Origin: Fuerstiella marisgermanici
GTDB lineage: Bacteria; Planctomycetota; Planctomycetia; Planctomycetales; Planctomycetaceae
NCBI RefSeq assembly: GCF_001983935.1
Contig: NZ_CP017641.1
Location: 7,738,001-7,802,000, forward strand
DNA: 64,000 nucleotides
Reading direction: 5' to 3'
The position numbers and the translations under genes are program-made. Shown one piece after another: positions 56,689 to 64,000 of the stretch (its first letter is position 1; every line of letters begins with the position of its first letter). A model generated the notes under the pieces. It was not told where the DNA came from, made no database searches, and saw nothing but the letters and a program-made list of their open reading frames with translations.

Positions 56689-57288
56689 CGTGGCTCCTTC
56701 TGCGTAAATCGAATGGACATGGTCGGGGCAGACTGCTGTGGTTCAGTGCGCCAGAGCTACAGGCGGGCGAGCGCGACTCGAGGGCGGGATGTGACATCAC
56801 GCCGCTGCAGCCAGATCTATTCGACAAGCTGCGAAATCATCGCAACGACGCTGCCTTGCAGTCTAATAGATCGCTCTACCGATCCAAGTCGACGTGATCG
56901 CCCGCGCACGGCCGAAGGGCTGGACTTATCTCGCTGTTCCCGTCGCCGAGCCTGGAAGCGGTTACCTGTGCGCCATTCAAGCAGAGGTATTATGAATCCC
57001 GAGCGCTTCTCTGTCGATTCCGATGCACTCTCATCGTCACACCTTCCTTCGGTCGATCTGCAGCCACAGTCGCAAGCCTGGTGCAAAGTATCGCTCAGCG
57101 TGCGGCACCGGAGTGGCGTAGCCCTCGGATTGACGGCCCAGGAACGAAATGGCAATTGGCCTGCACCTGCGACGACGATGGGGGCGGTAGCTTGAACCCT
57201 GTTCGTTTGAGTTAACGGGCTTGACGCCGACAGCACTGACGTTTGTCTGAAACGCATGTTTGCTGTTCTGCTCGTGGCAGCCGAGGAT
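56689..57288. other. Gene-poor interval; one possible small gene
   Basis: About 600 bases between the metallophosphoesterase start and the end of the next unknown gene. Long frames on both strands have skewed composition and no homology. One short frame, 56992-57195 (+), begins at an ATG with AGAGGT eight bases upstream and encodes 67 residues; it is listed separately at low confidence. Nothing else was recognised. Confidence 0.35.
56992..57195 (+). CDS. Possible small protein of unknown function
   Basis: 67 residues starting MNPERFSVDSDALSSSHLP. An AGAGGT sequence lies eight bases upstream of the ATG, a good ribosome-binding site. No domain, membrane helix or family was recognised, the sequence lies in a gene-poor interval, and the reverse strand also stays open here, so it may be chance. 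Confidence 0.25.
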   Translation: MNPERFSVDSDALSSSHLPSVDLQPQSQAWCKVSLSVRHRSGVALGLTAQERNGNWPAPATTMGAVA

Positions 57289-57807
57289 TCAGTGAATTAC
57301 TTCAGGGGTTCGGGGGCGATCACTATGAGTGATTCGTTCTTCAGGCGTGATCTCGACGGCAAGCTGGCTGGTTTGTCTTGCAATCCAGTCAATCAATTCA
57401 CTGTGAACAATGATCTGCACATCCTTCACACGCGCGAGCGTTAGCTGAAAAGTCTTGCCGAACAAGTACCATTGCCTTGGGACAACCTGGATGTCCCGAA
57501 AGGGGATCAGAAGGGGTGGGTGGAAGGTGCAGAACGGAAACATGAGCTGGAACAGAATGCCCTCGCTTGTGACGTTAACCGTTGCGATTCCTTTGTATGA
57601 GTTCCACCCAATGTCGCGACCGGTGAGGATGACGGTCTGCATGCCTTTACTAACACAGTTCGACGCGTCACAATCGGACGGGCCCGCAGCGCTGTAGACG
57701 CGAGCCAGTCGCGTCCAACGCCGGGCATTTGATTTCCAGATGCCGGACATCATCGCTATGACCATGCCGTACCCAACGACGTGAGTCCATAAAGTTTCAA
57801 TCATCAT
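57289..57807 (-). CDS. Small membrane-associated protein of unknown function
   Basis: 172 residues. Its ATG overlaps the stop of the 581-residue gene (TGA at 57804-57806 within ATGA), so it is translationally coupled to it; that supports a real gene. The N-terminus is hydrophobic (VVGYGMVIAMMSGIW) and could be a membrane anchor. The C-terminal two thirds (GWNSYKGIATVNVTSEGILFQLMFPF, then HPPLLIPFRDIQVV and VKDVQIIVHSELIDWIARQT) look like a small beta-rich, PH-like domain. No catalytic motif. Function unknown; a partner of the upstream protein is likely. Confidence 0.65.
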   Translation of the reverse strand: MMIETLWTHVVGYGMVIAMMSGIWKSNARRWTRLARVYSAAGPSDCDASNCVSKGMQTVILTGRDIGWNSYKGIATVNVTSEGILFQLMFPFCTFHPPLLIPFRDIQVVPRQWYLFGKTFQLTLARVKDVQIIVHSELIDWIARQTSQLAVEITPEERITHSDRPRTPEVIH

Positions 57808-59549
57808 TCTGATTTCGCAACAAGGTCTTGTTCATACCGGCGAAGTTTCTGAGCGACCTTCTGTGAAATGCGCTGGGCCGCGCTGGTCGACTGATTTGGG
57901 AAAAATGGCAGGTCGCTGACGTCGACTCCCATTCGAGCCAGAGCGAATCGCCATTGATCTGCCTGCCTGGCATTGTTCATAAGCGGTGAAGGACGAAGTA
58001 GAAACAGCTCGCTCACACGCGACGCTTCACTGAAAGCCGAGGGGCCGAGTTGAACGAATGCCTCGCGGATTCCTTCGATCAATGGTCGACGTTCGGACCA
58101 GGTGGGGATTGTGATCGCTGCATCGAGAGCCGCCCGCAGGACTGGAAGTGCTTGCGTCGCTCCAAGATCAGCGGTTCTGCACAGAAACGCCCCTGCATCC
58201 CGATAGAGTTCAGGCGAATTCCAGATTCTATAATGGGCTGCTGTCGGAATAGCAAAAGTATCGACTGGAAGACCGGCCATGCTTTCAGCCAGCCAGCGTC
58301 TCAATTCCGCCGACGTGTGGTCCATCGTTATTCGTTCGGCATACGCATTTCGCATCGCTGTCGGCGTCTTCTTTTTCGAGAAGACATTCATCAGCTGGTC
58401 GTCGATGTTTCTGACACGCGGGTCAGACACGATTTCTGCAATCAGTTCATGGTCCTGCTCAGTCGCATCGAAGTAGAACAGTCCAAGGTATCTGCGAGCC
58501 AGATCGAGCTGCACTTCTGATGCCTCGGGATCATTCAGAGCTTGCACCGCTAAACCTCGCAATCGCGTGATGGATCGCGGATCGCATTCCGGAACCCGAA
58601 ACCGGATGGCACTCAGCAGTTCAGATTGCAGATGCAAAGACCGCTCGCCGGCATGCCAGCGTTGTCGACCGACAGAAAAGGAGGCTCCAGAGAGGGTTCC
58701 GCCGCCGAAGTTTGCCTTAAACCCTACAAAGAACATCGCGGCTGGCACACGACGTTCTATGTAGCTCTTGCGAAACCGAACTTGCCCCGCTGAATCACAG
58801 ATGGTGACTCGGCGAATTGTTGAGTGGGAATCCGAACTTCGTCGGTCAATACGTATGACCCAGTCAGCCGCATCCGCAGCAACCGGATCGATCTTTCGCA
58901 ATCGCGAACGGTCCGCCAGTCGTACTGCCCAATCAGCCTCCACTGCTTTGATCGAAGTGAGCAGCTTCGATCCTCCGAAAGTTTGGGTCAAAGGACGGAA
59001 TTCCCGGACGATCTGTCCAGGCTCAGAAGGAAACAGGCCGGGAGTCGGGTTCGCCTCTGCGGACTCCAACGTGTAGGCCGCGGATTGCTGCTGTTGAGGA
59101 CGGCTGCGGCGCCCGGCTGTAACGATCGTCACACTTTCGACCCGCGCCGAATCAAGTACAGAAAGGCAGAGGTAGTCGCAATCCGGAGCCTTCCGTGAAT
59201 CTGTCGCTTCGATGCGGACATGTCCGCGAAGTTCGATTGGGAGATCGGCCACAATGTCAGGTTGGCACTCTTTGGCATATGTCTTCAGCGCACTGCTGCG
59301 AAACGGCTGCATGACGATCCACCCGAGTGCAAGCACTAAGCAGAAACTCACTGCCGTCGCTTTCAAGGGCGAAGCGATGGGAAGCACGCGACGAACAGCC
59401 GCCGTCCCTGCGAGGTAGACAAACACGGTTGGAGCGATTGTGAGGATCACTCCGGGCACGATCAGAAAGAAATATCCCAGGACAACGAACTCGGGAAACA
59501 CAACCGCCAGGCAGGCCAGAAAACCTGTGATCCAAAGGGCATACTTCAT
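57804..59549 (-). CDS. Membrane protein of unknown function
   Basis: 581 residues from ATG 59549, which opens a hydrophobic region; a TTG at 59627 or GTG at 59606 in the same frame is possible but lacks a Shine-Dalgarno. At least three hydrophobic segments lie in the first 100 residues (WITGFLACLAVVF, FFLIVPGVILTIAPTVFVYLAG, AVSFCLVLALGWIV). The rest is soluble: a beta-rich portion, then an alpha-helical region (about 340-560) that may be a repeat domain. No family was recognised. It overlaps the 172-residue gene and is divergent from the ECF sigma factor gene; a shared envelope function is possible. Confidence 0.7.
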   Translation of the reverse strand: MKYALWITGFLACLAVVFPEFVVLGYFFLIVPGVILTIAPTVFVYLAGTAAVRRVLPIASPLKATAVSFCLVLALGWIVMQPFRSSALKTYAKECQPDIVADLPIELRGHVRIEATDSRKAPDCDYLCLSVLDSARVESVTIVTAGRRSRPQQQQSAAYTLESAEANPTPGLFPSEPGQIVREFRPLTQTFGGSKLLTSIKAVEADWAVRLADRSRLRKIDPVAADAADWVIRIDRRSSDSHSTIRRVTICDSAGQVRFRKSYIERRVPAAMFFVGFKANFGGGTLSGASFSVGRQRWHAGERSLHLQSELLSAIRFRVPECDPRSITRLRGLAVQALNDPEASEVQLDLARRYLGLFYFDATEQDHELIAEIVSDPRVRNIDDQLMNVFSKKKTPTAMRNAYAERITMDHTSAELRRWLAESMAGLPVDTFAIPTAAHYRIWNSPELYRDAGAFLCRTADLGATQALPVLRAALDAAITIPTWSERRPLIEGIREAFVQLGPSAFSEASRVSELFLLRPSPLMNNARQADQWRFALARMGVDVSDLPFFPNQSTSAAQRISQKVAQKLRRYEQDLVAKSE

Positions 59550-60118
59550 TCGCTGAGTCCACGTTGCACAGATCGCGCGGCTGCAAGTCAGGTTGTCTGG
59601 CTGCACCAGTTCACGCAGGGGTTTCAAGGCAGATGTTGCCGCTGTGCAACACTAGCTTAAAATCCATCAGTTGCTCGAAATTTCTGTCCGCCGGATAGCA
59701 GTCGTTTGCGCCCAACTGCTATCGTTGAAGCCGGATTCCTGTTGCGTGTTGCTAACTGGATGGTGACATTTAAACCACGAGATCAGATCTCGATCGATAT
59801 CCGGTCCGTACACGGCCGTCATCGCATGAAGCCACCAACCATGACCGACCTCTAACCGAATCGTGGCGGACAGCCATAGTCTGACCTCAGTGCTGTACTC
59901 TGCCGACCACTGCCCCGTGACAAATCGATTGTTTCCGGTCAAAGTGCGGTCGGCTGGTTCGCGCGACTGGAGTCGGTGCGGACGAATCAGGACCTCTGGG
60001 TGCCGCTCGACCGCCGTCGAATGATAGACTGCGAACGAGCTAAAGTTTCTCGCTCGCTGAAGTGGCAGACTTGGCTCTCTGTAAATCAAAGCCCCTGGCT
60101 TTAGGGACGTCATGTTGC
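59550..60118. other. Divergent intergenic region with a possible gene remnant
   Basis: About 570 bases between the unknown membrane gene and the ECF sigma factor. A minus-strand frame at 59667-60113 contains a stretch (GNNRFVTGQWSAEYSTEVRLWLSATIRL with a following Trp-Trp) that faintly recalls the C-terminal strands of alginate-export-type porins, but it lacks a start signal and other homology, so it is not called as a gene. The sigma gene's promoter should lie at the right-hand end. Confidence 0.3.
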
Positions 60119-60766
60119 ATGTCTGAAAACTCGAATGTCAGCCACTGGATTGATTTGGTGAAGGTTGGCGATACGGTTGCAGCCAACCAGATCTGGAGGC
60201 ACTATTTCGACCGGCTCGTGCGATCCGTTCGGGGGCGGCTGTATGGGCAGAATCGGGTGGTTTCTGATGAGGAAGATATCGTCCTGAGCGTGTTCAACAG
60301 CTTTTACGAAGCTGCAGAAAAGGGTCGGTTTCCGGATCTGTCGGACCGCGATGATCTTTGGCGGTTGCTGTTGAGGATGGCGGGCAGAAAGGTCATCGAC
60401 AAGCGAAGGCACGATCAGCGGCAGCGACGCGGGGGCGGTGTTCAAATGCATTCACTGAATGGCCGCACCGGTGACGAAAGCGTTATTGAAGCGATTGGTG
60501 ACGAGCCATCGCCGGAAATGGTGCTGATGATGCAGGAATCTGTGGAACAACTTTTTTCACATTTAGGTGTCGGGCAACTCAGAGATTTAGCGGGTGCCAA
60601 GTTAGAGGGGTATTCAAACGCGGAATTAGCTGAGCGTTTTGGGTGCTCTGAGCGAACGATCGAGCGTCGTTTGCATCTGATTCGAGAAAAATGTCAGCAG
60701 GAACTGATTGCACACAATGAGCATTCGTCAGCACAAACTACCGATCGCGGCTCTGGAACGGATTGA
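60119..60766 (+). CDS. ECF-type RNA polymerase sigma factor
   Basis: 215 residues from ATG 60119; a GTG at 60062 in frame is less likely. Region 2 covers about 10-95 (WRHYFDRLVRSVRGRLYG; DEEDIVLSVFNSFYEAAEKGRF; LLRMAGRKVIDKRRHDQRQRRGG). Region 4 covers about 140-205 and includes LAGAKLEGYSNAELAERFGCSERTIERRLHLIREK, the helix-turn-helix that binds the -35 element. This is the typical planctomycete ECF sigma factor without an anti-sigma gene. Its stop lies inside the following kinase gene (50-base overlap), so the kinase is its likely regulator or output partner. Confidence 0.92.
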   Translation: MSENSNVSHWIDLVKVGDTVAANQIWRHYFDRLVRSVRGRLYGQNRVVSDEEDIVLSVFNSFYEAAEKGRFPDLSDRDDLWRLLLRMAGRKVIDKRRHDQRQRRGGGVQMHSLNGRTGDESVIEAIGDEPSPEMVLMMQESVEQLFSHLGVGQLRDLAGAKLEGYSNAELAERFGCSERTIERRLHLIREKCQQELIAHNEHSSAQTTDRGSGTD

Positions 60767-62468
60767 TGATCTGTGCGCCGCGTTCGAGCGACAATGGCAG
60801 GCAAACAAGCCGGCTTCGATCGAAGATCTAGTTGCGGCTGAATCCGATCCGATCGAACGCGAAGCGCTGCTGGCCGAGTTGATCGTGCTTGACGTTGACT
60901 ACCGACGTCGCCGTGGCGAGACACCGACGGAGCAGGAATACCTTGAGAGATTTGCTGAAGACGCCAGCGTTATCAACGAGGCCTTCAACGATTCGGACAG
61001 GAAGAAAGGCGCGTTCGAACCTCCGACAGTCGCGCGACTTGCCAGCCTGTTTCCGTCGCTTGAGGTCATGGAACTGGTCGGTGCGGGCGGGATGGGCGCG
61101 GTCTATAAGGCAAAGCAGAAAGGATTGGACCGCATTGTCGCTCTCAAAATCCTTCCGGAAGAATTTGGGCACAACGTGAAGTTCGCGCTGCGGTTCACTC
61201 GTGAGGCTCGCACGCTTGCGAAGTTGAACCACCCGAACATCGTGGCATTATTCGAATTCGGCAACGTGGCCGACACCTACTACTTTCTGATGGAGTTTGT
61301 GGAAGGCTCAACACTTCGGGACGTGGTTGCCGCTCGAGAAATCGCCCCCGCGCACGCGCTGGCGATCGTCCCGCACCTCTGCGATGCGCTGCAGTACGCT
61401 CATGACAAAGGGGTGATTCATCGAGACATCAAGCCGGAAAATATCCTGATGTCGGTGGACGGTTCCGTTAAGATCGCAGACTTCGGACTCTCACGGATTC
61501 TCGACAACGACGAACAGCAGCACACGCTGACTGGAACTCATCAGGTGATGGGCACGCCGCGTTACATGGCACCAGAACAACTTGAAGGCACACACAATGT
61601 CGATCACCGCGCCGACATTTATTCGTTGGGTGTTGTGATCTACGAAATGCTGACCGGCGAGTTACCGATCGGACGATTTGCCGCACCGTCTGCCAAAGTA
61701 CAGATTGATGTTCGCCTGGACGATGTTGTTCTGCGAACGCTGGAAAAAGAGCCACAGCGCCGCTACCAACGTGCGAGTCAGATTAAGTCGGACGTGCAGT
61801 CGATTACTTCGTCTGAAAACCCGGCTTTCGCTCAGACCGTGGTCAGCGAACTTGCGTCTGAGACCAGCCGATCCGCCCCTGCGAGTCTGCAGGAACAGGA
61901 AGTCGCCGCTCGATTCTTGCTGACGCGTCGTCAGTTGATGGATCGCGTTCGCGAGTCACTCCGGCCGCTGTTCCGTGGCGAGATAATTCAGGTTCTTATT
62001 GGCGTGCTCCTTATCGTCCTCGGCGCACAGTGCTGGGCTCGAAATATGGACAACACGGGGCGAGTCGTTTGCGGAGTGATTCTGCACGTCTACGGTGTCA
62101 TCGTGATTGGTACGGCGGCGAACGTTTGCACGAAGATCAAACGCATTGATTACTCGAAACCGCTCGACGAAATTCGCACGAAACTCGGCAAAGTCAGAAC
62201 GGCCTATGTGACAGCTGGCGTGACGATTGGATTCGCCTGGTGGCTCATGTGGATCCCCGTTTGCGTCGCGTTCGGTTTTGACGCGGTGCTGTATCCGCAA
62301 TCACTGATTGTTTCGCTGGTGGTTGGCGTCGTCGGGCTGGTCGGTTCCTTGTGGCTGTACCGGCGAGGCTTGAAGTCTGGCGACGCATGGAGGACCCGGC
62401 TTTCCGGCGAAAGTATTGCCTCCGCATATCGCGCGCTCGACGAAATCGAGAGCGTCAATATTCAGTGA
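60717..62468 (+). CDS. Membrane Ser/Thr protein kinase (Hanks type)
   Basis: 583 residues from ATG 60717, which lies inside the sigma gene's 3' end (overlap 50 bases). The kinase core is intact: glycine loop GAGGMG at 122-127, Lys144 (VALK), HRDIKPEN at 235-242 and DFG at 255-257, then GTPRYMAPEQLEG. About 115 residues precede it (a helical sigma-linked module?). The C-terminal part (about 420-560) has four hydrophobic stretches (IIQVLIGVLLIVLGAQCW; VVCGVILHVYGVIVIGTAANV; AYVTAGVTIGFAWWLMWIPV; SLIVSLVVGVVGLVGSLWLY), giving a membrane-anchored kinase. With the overlapping sigma factor it resembles other planctomycete ECF/kinase modules. Confidence 0.92.
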   Translation: MSIRQHKLPIAALERIDDLCAAFERQWQANKPASIEDLVAAESDPIEREALLAELIVLDVDYRRRRGETPTEQEYLERFAEDASVINEAFNDSDRKKGAFEPPTVARLASLFPSLEVMELVGAGGMGAVYKAKQKGLDRIVALKILPEEFGHNVKFALRFTREARTLAKLNHPNIVALFEFGNVADTYYFLMEFVEGSTLRDVVAAREIAPAHALAIVPHLCDALQYAHDKGVIHRDIKPENILMSVDGSVKIADFGLSRILDNDEQQHTLTGTHQVMGTPRYMAPEQLEGTHNVDHRADIYSLGVVIYEMLTGELPIGRFAAPSAKVQIDVRLDDVVLRTLEKEPQRRYQRASQIKSDVQSITSSENPAFAQTVVSELASETSRSAPASLQEQEVAARFLLTRRQLMDRVRESLRPLFRGEIIQVLIGVLLIVLGAQCWARNMDNTGRVVCGVILHVYGVIVIGTAANVCTKIKRIDYSKPLDEIRTKLGKVRTAYVTAGVTIGFAWWLMWIPVCVAFGFDAVLYPQSLIVSLVVGVVGLVGSLWLYRRGLKSGDAWRTRLSGESIASAYRALDEIESVNIQ

Positions 62469-62652
62469 CGGCGAGCTTCTGCCACGCCAACTCGCTTTTT
62501 GTTGACTGAGTCTCTGTCGTGAGGTAACCCGCGCATCCGTAGCGCTGGTGGCTGCGCGGAATTGAGGCTCTCCCTCGCCTGTGACTTTGGCGATCCGTGT
62601 GCTGACTCTGTCGGCCGTCTACTCACTATCCCATTTCTAACGGTAGCTAGCG

Positions 62653-64000
62653 ATGAGCTCACTTACTATTGAACCGCCTCTGGTCACGCCAGTCGTCAGT
62701 CCTGGCGAGCCCGGCCTAAAGAAACCGGTCGCCCGACGTCACGATCTCGATGCACTTCGCGCGATCGCGATGTTGTTGGGGATCGTGCTGCATGTGGCTC
62801 TGTCGTTTTCCACGATCCCTTGGCTGGTGACCGATTCGAGGACCAGTTGTTTCTATAACGTGTTGTTCTCCGTGATTCACGGATTCCGCATGCCGTTGTT
62901 CTTTATGTTAAGCGGATTCTTTACCGCCATGCTGTGGCGCAAGCGGACTCTGAAGGGCCTCGTGAAGCAGCGAGTAAAACGGATTCTTCTTCCGCTCGTC
63001 ATCGGCTGTGTTACAATCGTGCCAGCCATGTGGGCCGTCGGTTACGTTGCGTCTCGGCCATCACCGGGGCAGTCCGAAGGTTCGACGATTTATGCGGCTG
63101 TTGTTGCCGGCGACACTAATTCGGTTCAGGCCGAGCTTCAGAAACCTGGCATCGATGTCGATGCGGCCGATCCAGCTTCCGGTTCGACACCCTTGTGCAC
63201 AGCCGTGTTTCTGGGACAGACGGATATCGTCGAACTGTTGATCGACGCGAATGCAGATCTCAACCTCGCGAACCGTGACAAGGCCAGCCCACTGCACATC
63301 GCGGCTTTTATGGGGCGAGCACAAGAGGCGAGAATGTTGCTCGCTGCCGGAGCCGATGTCGACGTGAAAGACGGGACCGGTCAAACACCGCAGCAACTGC
63401 TAAGCATCGACTTCGGCACGACTGCCTTCATCGCCGGTTCACTCGGAGTTCAACTCGACGAACAGACACTGATGGCTGGCCGCAAGGAAATCGCTGAGCA
63501 ACTCGGGGCAGAGGCCGATGTTTCTTCTGACGGCAATCAGAGTGGCGGCAACGCGGCTTTGTACGGTTTGTTATTTCAAATGCCAGTCTTCATGCATCTC
63601 TGGTTTCTGGCGTTCCTTTGCTGGCTGGTTGTGGCTTTTCTGATCTATGCGGTTGTTGCTAACGCCGTAAAGATTGAGAGGCTGCCGCGGTGGTTGATCT
63701 GTTCGCCTGCCAGTCTGCTGTGGGTGATTCCACTCACCACGCTGCCGCTGTCGTTGATGCAACCGGGCATCTTCGGTCCTGATTCGTCTGTCGGTTTGCT
63801 GCCGATCCCTGCCGTGTTTGGTTACTACGCGATTTTCTTCTTCTTCGGTGCTGTGTACTGGGACATGAATGACGGCCAGGGGCAACTAGGTCGTTGGTGG
63901 CCAATTAGCCTGCTGGTTGCGATGTTTGTCGTGTTCCCGATCGGTCTGGATTTAGTTGACGGCACCTTTGGCATCGTGCCGCGAATCGAAGACTCATCGA
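62653..64000 (+). CDS. Acyltransferase-3 family membrane protein with ankyrin insertion (3' end outside window)
   Basis: At least 449 residues are encoded, from ATG 62653 to the window edge with no stop. Residues 30-133 contain RRHDLDALRAIAMLLGIVLHV, three predicted membrane helices and the PLFFMLSGFF segment, the hallmarks of acyltransferase-3/OpgC-like proteins that acylate sugars from a membrane-bound donor. Residues about 145-290 are ankyrin repeats (STIYAAVVAGDTNSVQAEL; GSTPLCTAVFLGQTDIVELLIDANADLN; ASPLHIAAFMGRAQEARMLLAAGADVDVKDG). Membrane helices resume near 312. The repeats sit in the loop after helix three, predicted outside the cytoplasm. I have not seen this arrangement elsewhere. 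It follows the kinase gene by 184 bp. Confidence 0.8.
   Translation, partial: MSSLTIEPPLVTPVVSPGEPGLKKPVARRHDLDALRAIAMLLGIVLHVALSFSTIPWLVTDSRTSCFYNVLFSVIHGFRMPLFFMLSGFFTAMLWRKRTLKGLVKQRVKRILLPLVIGCVTIVPAMWAVGYVASRPSPGQSEGSTIYAAVVAGDTNSVQAELQKPGIDVDAADPASGSTPLCTAVFLGQTDIVELLIDANADLNLANRDKASPLHIAAFMGRAQEARMLLAAGADVDVKDGTGQTPQQLLSIDFGTTAFIAGSLGVQLDEQTLMAGRKEIAEQLGAEADVSSDGNQSGGNAALYGLLFQMPVFMHLWFLAFLCWLVVAFLIYAVVANAVKIERLPRWLICSPASLLWVIPLTTLPLSLMQPGIFGPDSSVGLLPIPAVFGYYAIFFFFGAVYWDMNDGQGQLGRWWPISLLVAMFVVFPIGLDLVDGTFGIVPRIEDSS

Noticed and set aside
56713-57257. Long frames on both strands in the interval 56713-57257
   Set aside because: Arg/Ser-rich composition and mutual overlap indicate chance open frames; only the short 56992-57195 frame has a plausible start.
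62529-62559. CCGCGCA/TGCGCGG inverted repeat between the kinase and acyltransferase genes
   Set aside because: Seven base pairs around a 17-base loop without a T-run; not supported as a terminator or operator.

Overview
The window is chromosomal DNA of a planctomycete, most likely of the Planctomycetaceae/Rhodopirellula/Fuerstiella type. That is inferred from the gene families: paired DUF1501 and DUF1549/DUF1553 proteins (one with a planctomycete cytochrome C domain), a DUF1559 type-II-secretion-like prepilin, a DUF1080 protein, a sulfatase, an ECF sigma factor beside a membrane Ser/Thr kinase, Tat-type leaders on many secreted proteins, and moderately GC-rich coding. No rRNA, tRNA, CRISPR array or intact insertion sequence was recognised.

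Layout. 1-2.7 kb: end of an ExbD/TolR gene overlapping a toroid-repeat protein. 2.7-4.5 kb: rRNA methyltransferase (RlmI-like) and a single-domain response regulator. 4.9-6.7 kb: a translationally coupled three-gene operon (GNAT-like acetyltransferase, unknown 91-aa protein, ImmA/IrrE metalloprotease). 7-11.2 kb: an SGNH hydrolase and a FAD oxidoreductase lying between an intact GIY-YIG/DUF4357 gene and a decayed copy of its 3' end. 11.5-19.6 kb: ceramidase-like protein, DTW-domain protein with an extra C-terminal domain, serine hydrolase, a GH5-like/glycerophosphodiesterase fusion, and an alpha/beta hydrolase-like protein. 19.8-30.8 kb: two DUF1549/1553 + DUF1501 pairs, one carrying a large coiled-coil insertion, with a low-GC DUF2971 gene between them, then a DUF1080 protein. 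31-36 kb: IlvD/Edd dehydratase, TAXI-type binding protein, MFS transporter and a strong terminator. 36.5-43 kb: secreted unknown, tilS, RNase Y and a GntP-type permease. 43.3-53.2 kb: a 1321-aa protein of unknown function, a PhoR/PhoB-like two-component pair, a phytase-like esterase, a DUF1559 prepilin and a small lipoprotein. 53.6-56.7 kb: a sulfatase and a metallophosphoesterase broken by an in-frame TAG. 57.3-64 kb: two coupled unknown genes divergent from an ECF sigma factor, a transmembrane Ser/Thr kinase, and an acyltransferase-3 family protein with an ankyrin block in a loop, which runs off the end of the window.

How the genes may work together. Much of the window encodes periplasmic or surface degradation and uptake functions (sulfatase, phosphoesterases, esterase-like proteins, GH5, DUF1501/1549/1553 pairs, TAXI/MFS/GntP). 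These are interleaved with regulators (PhoR/PhoB-like, ECF/kinase, lone receiver) and a few housekeeping genes (rlmI-like, tilS, rny). The most unusual items are the GNAT/91-aa/ImmA operon, the ankyrin-bearing acyltransferase, the coiled-coil-split DUF1553 protein, the DTW protein with a DnaQ-like tail, and the amber-interrupted metallophosphoesterase.
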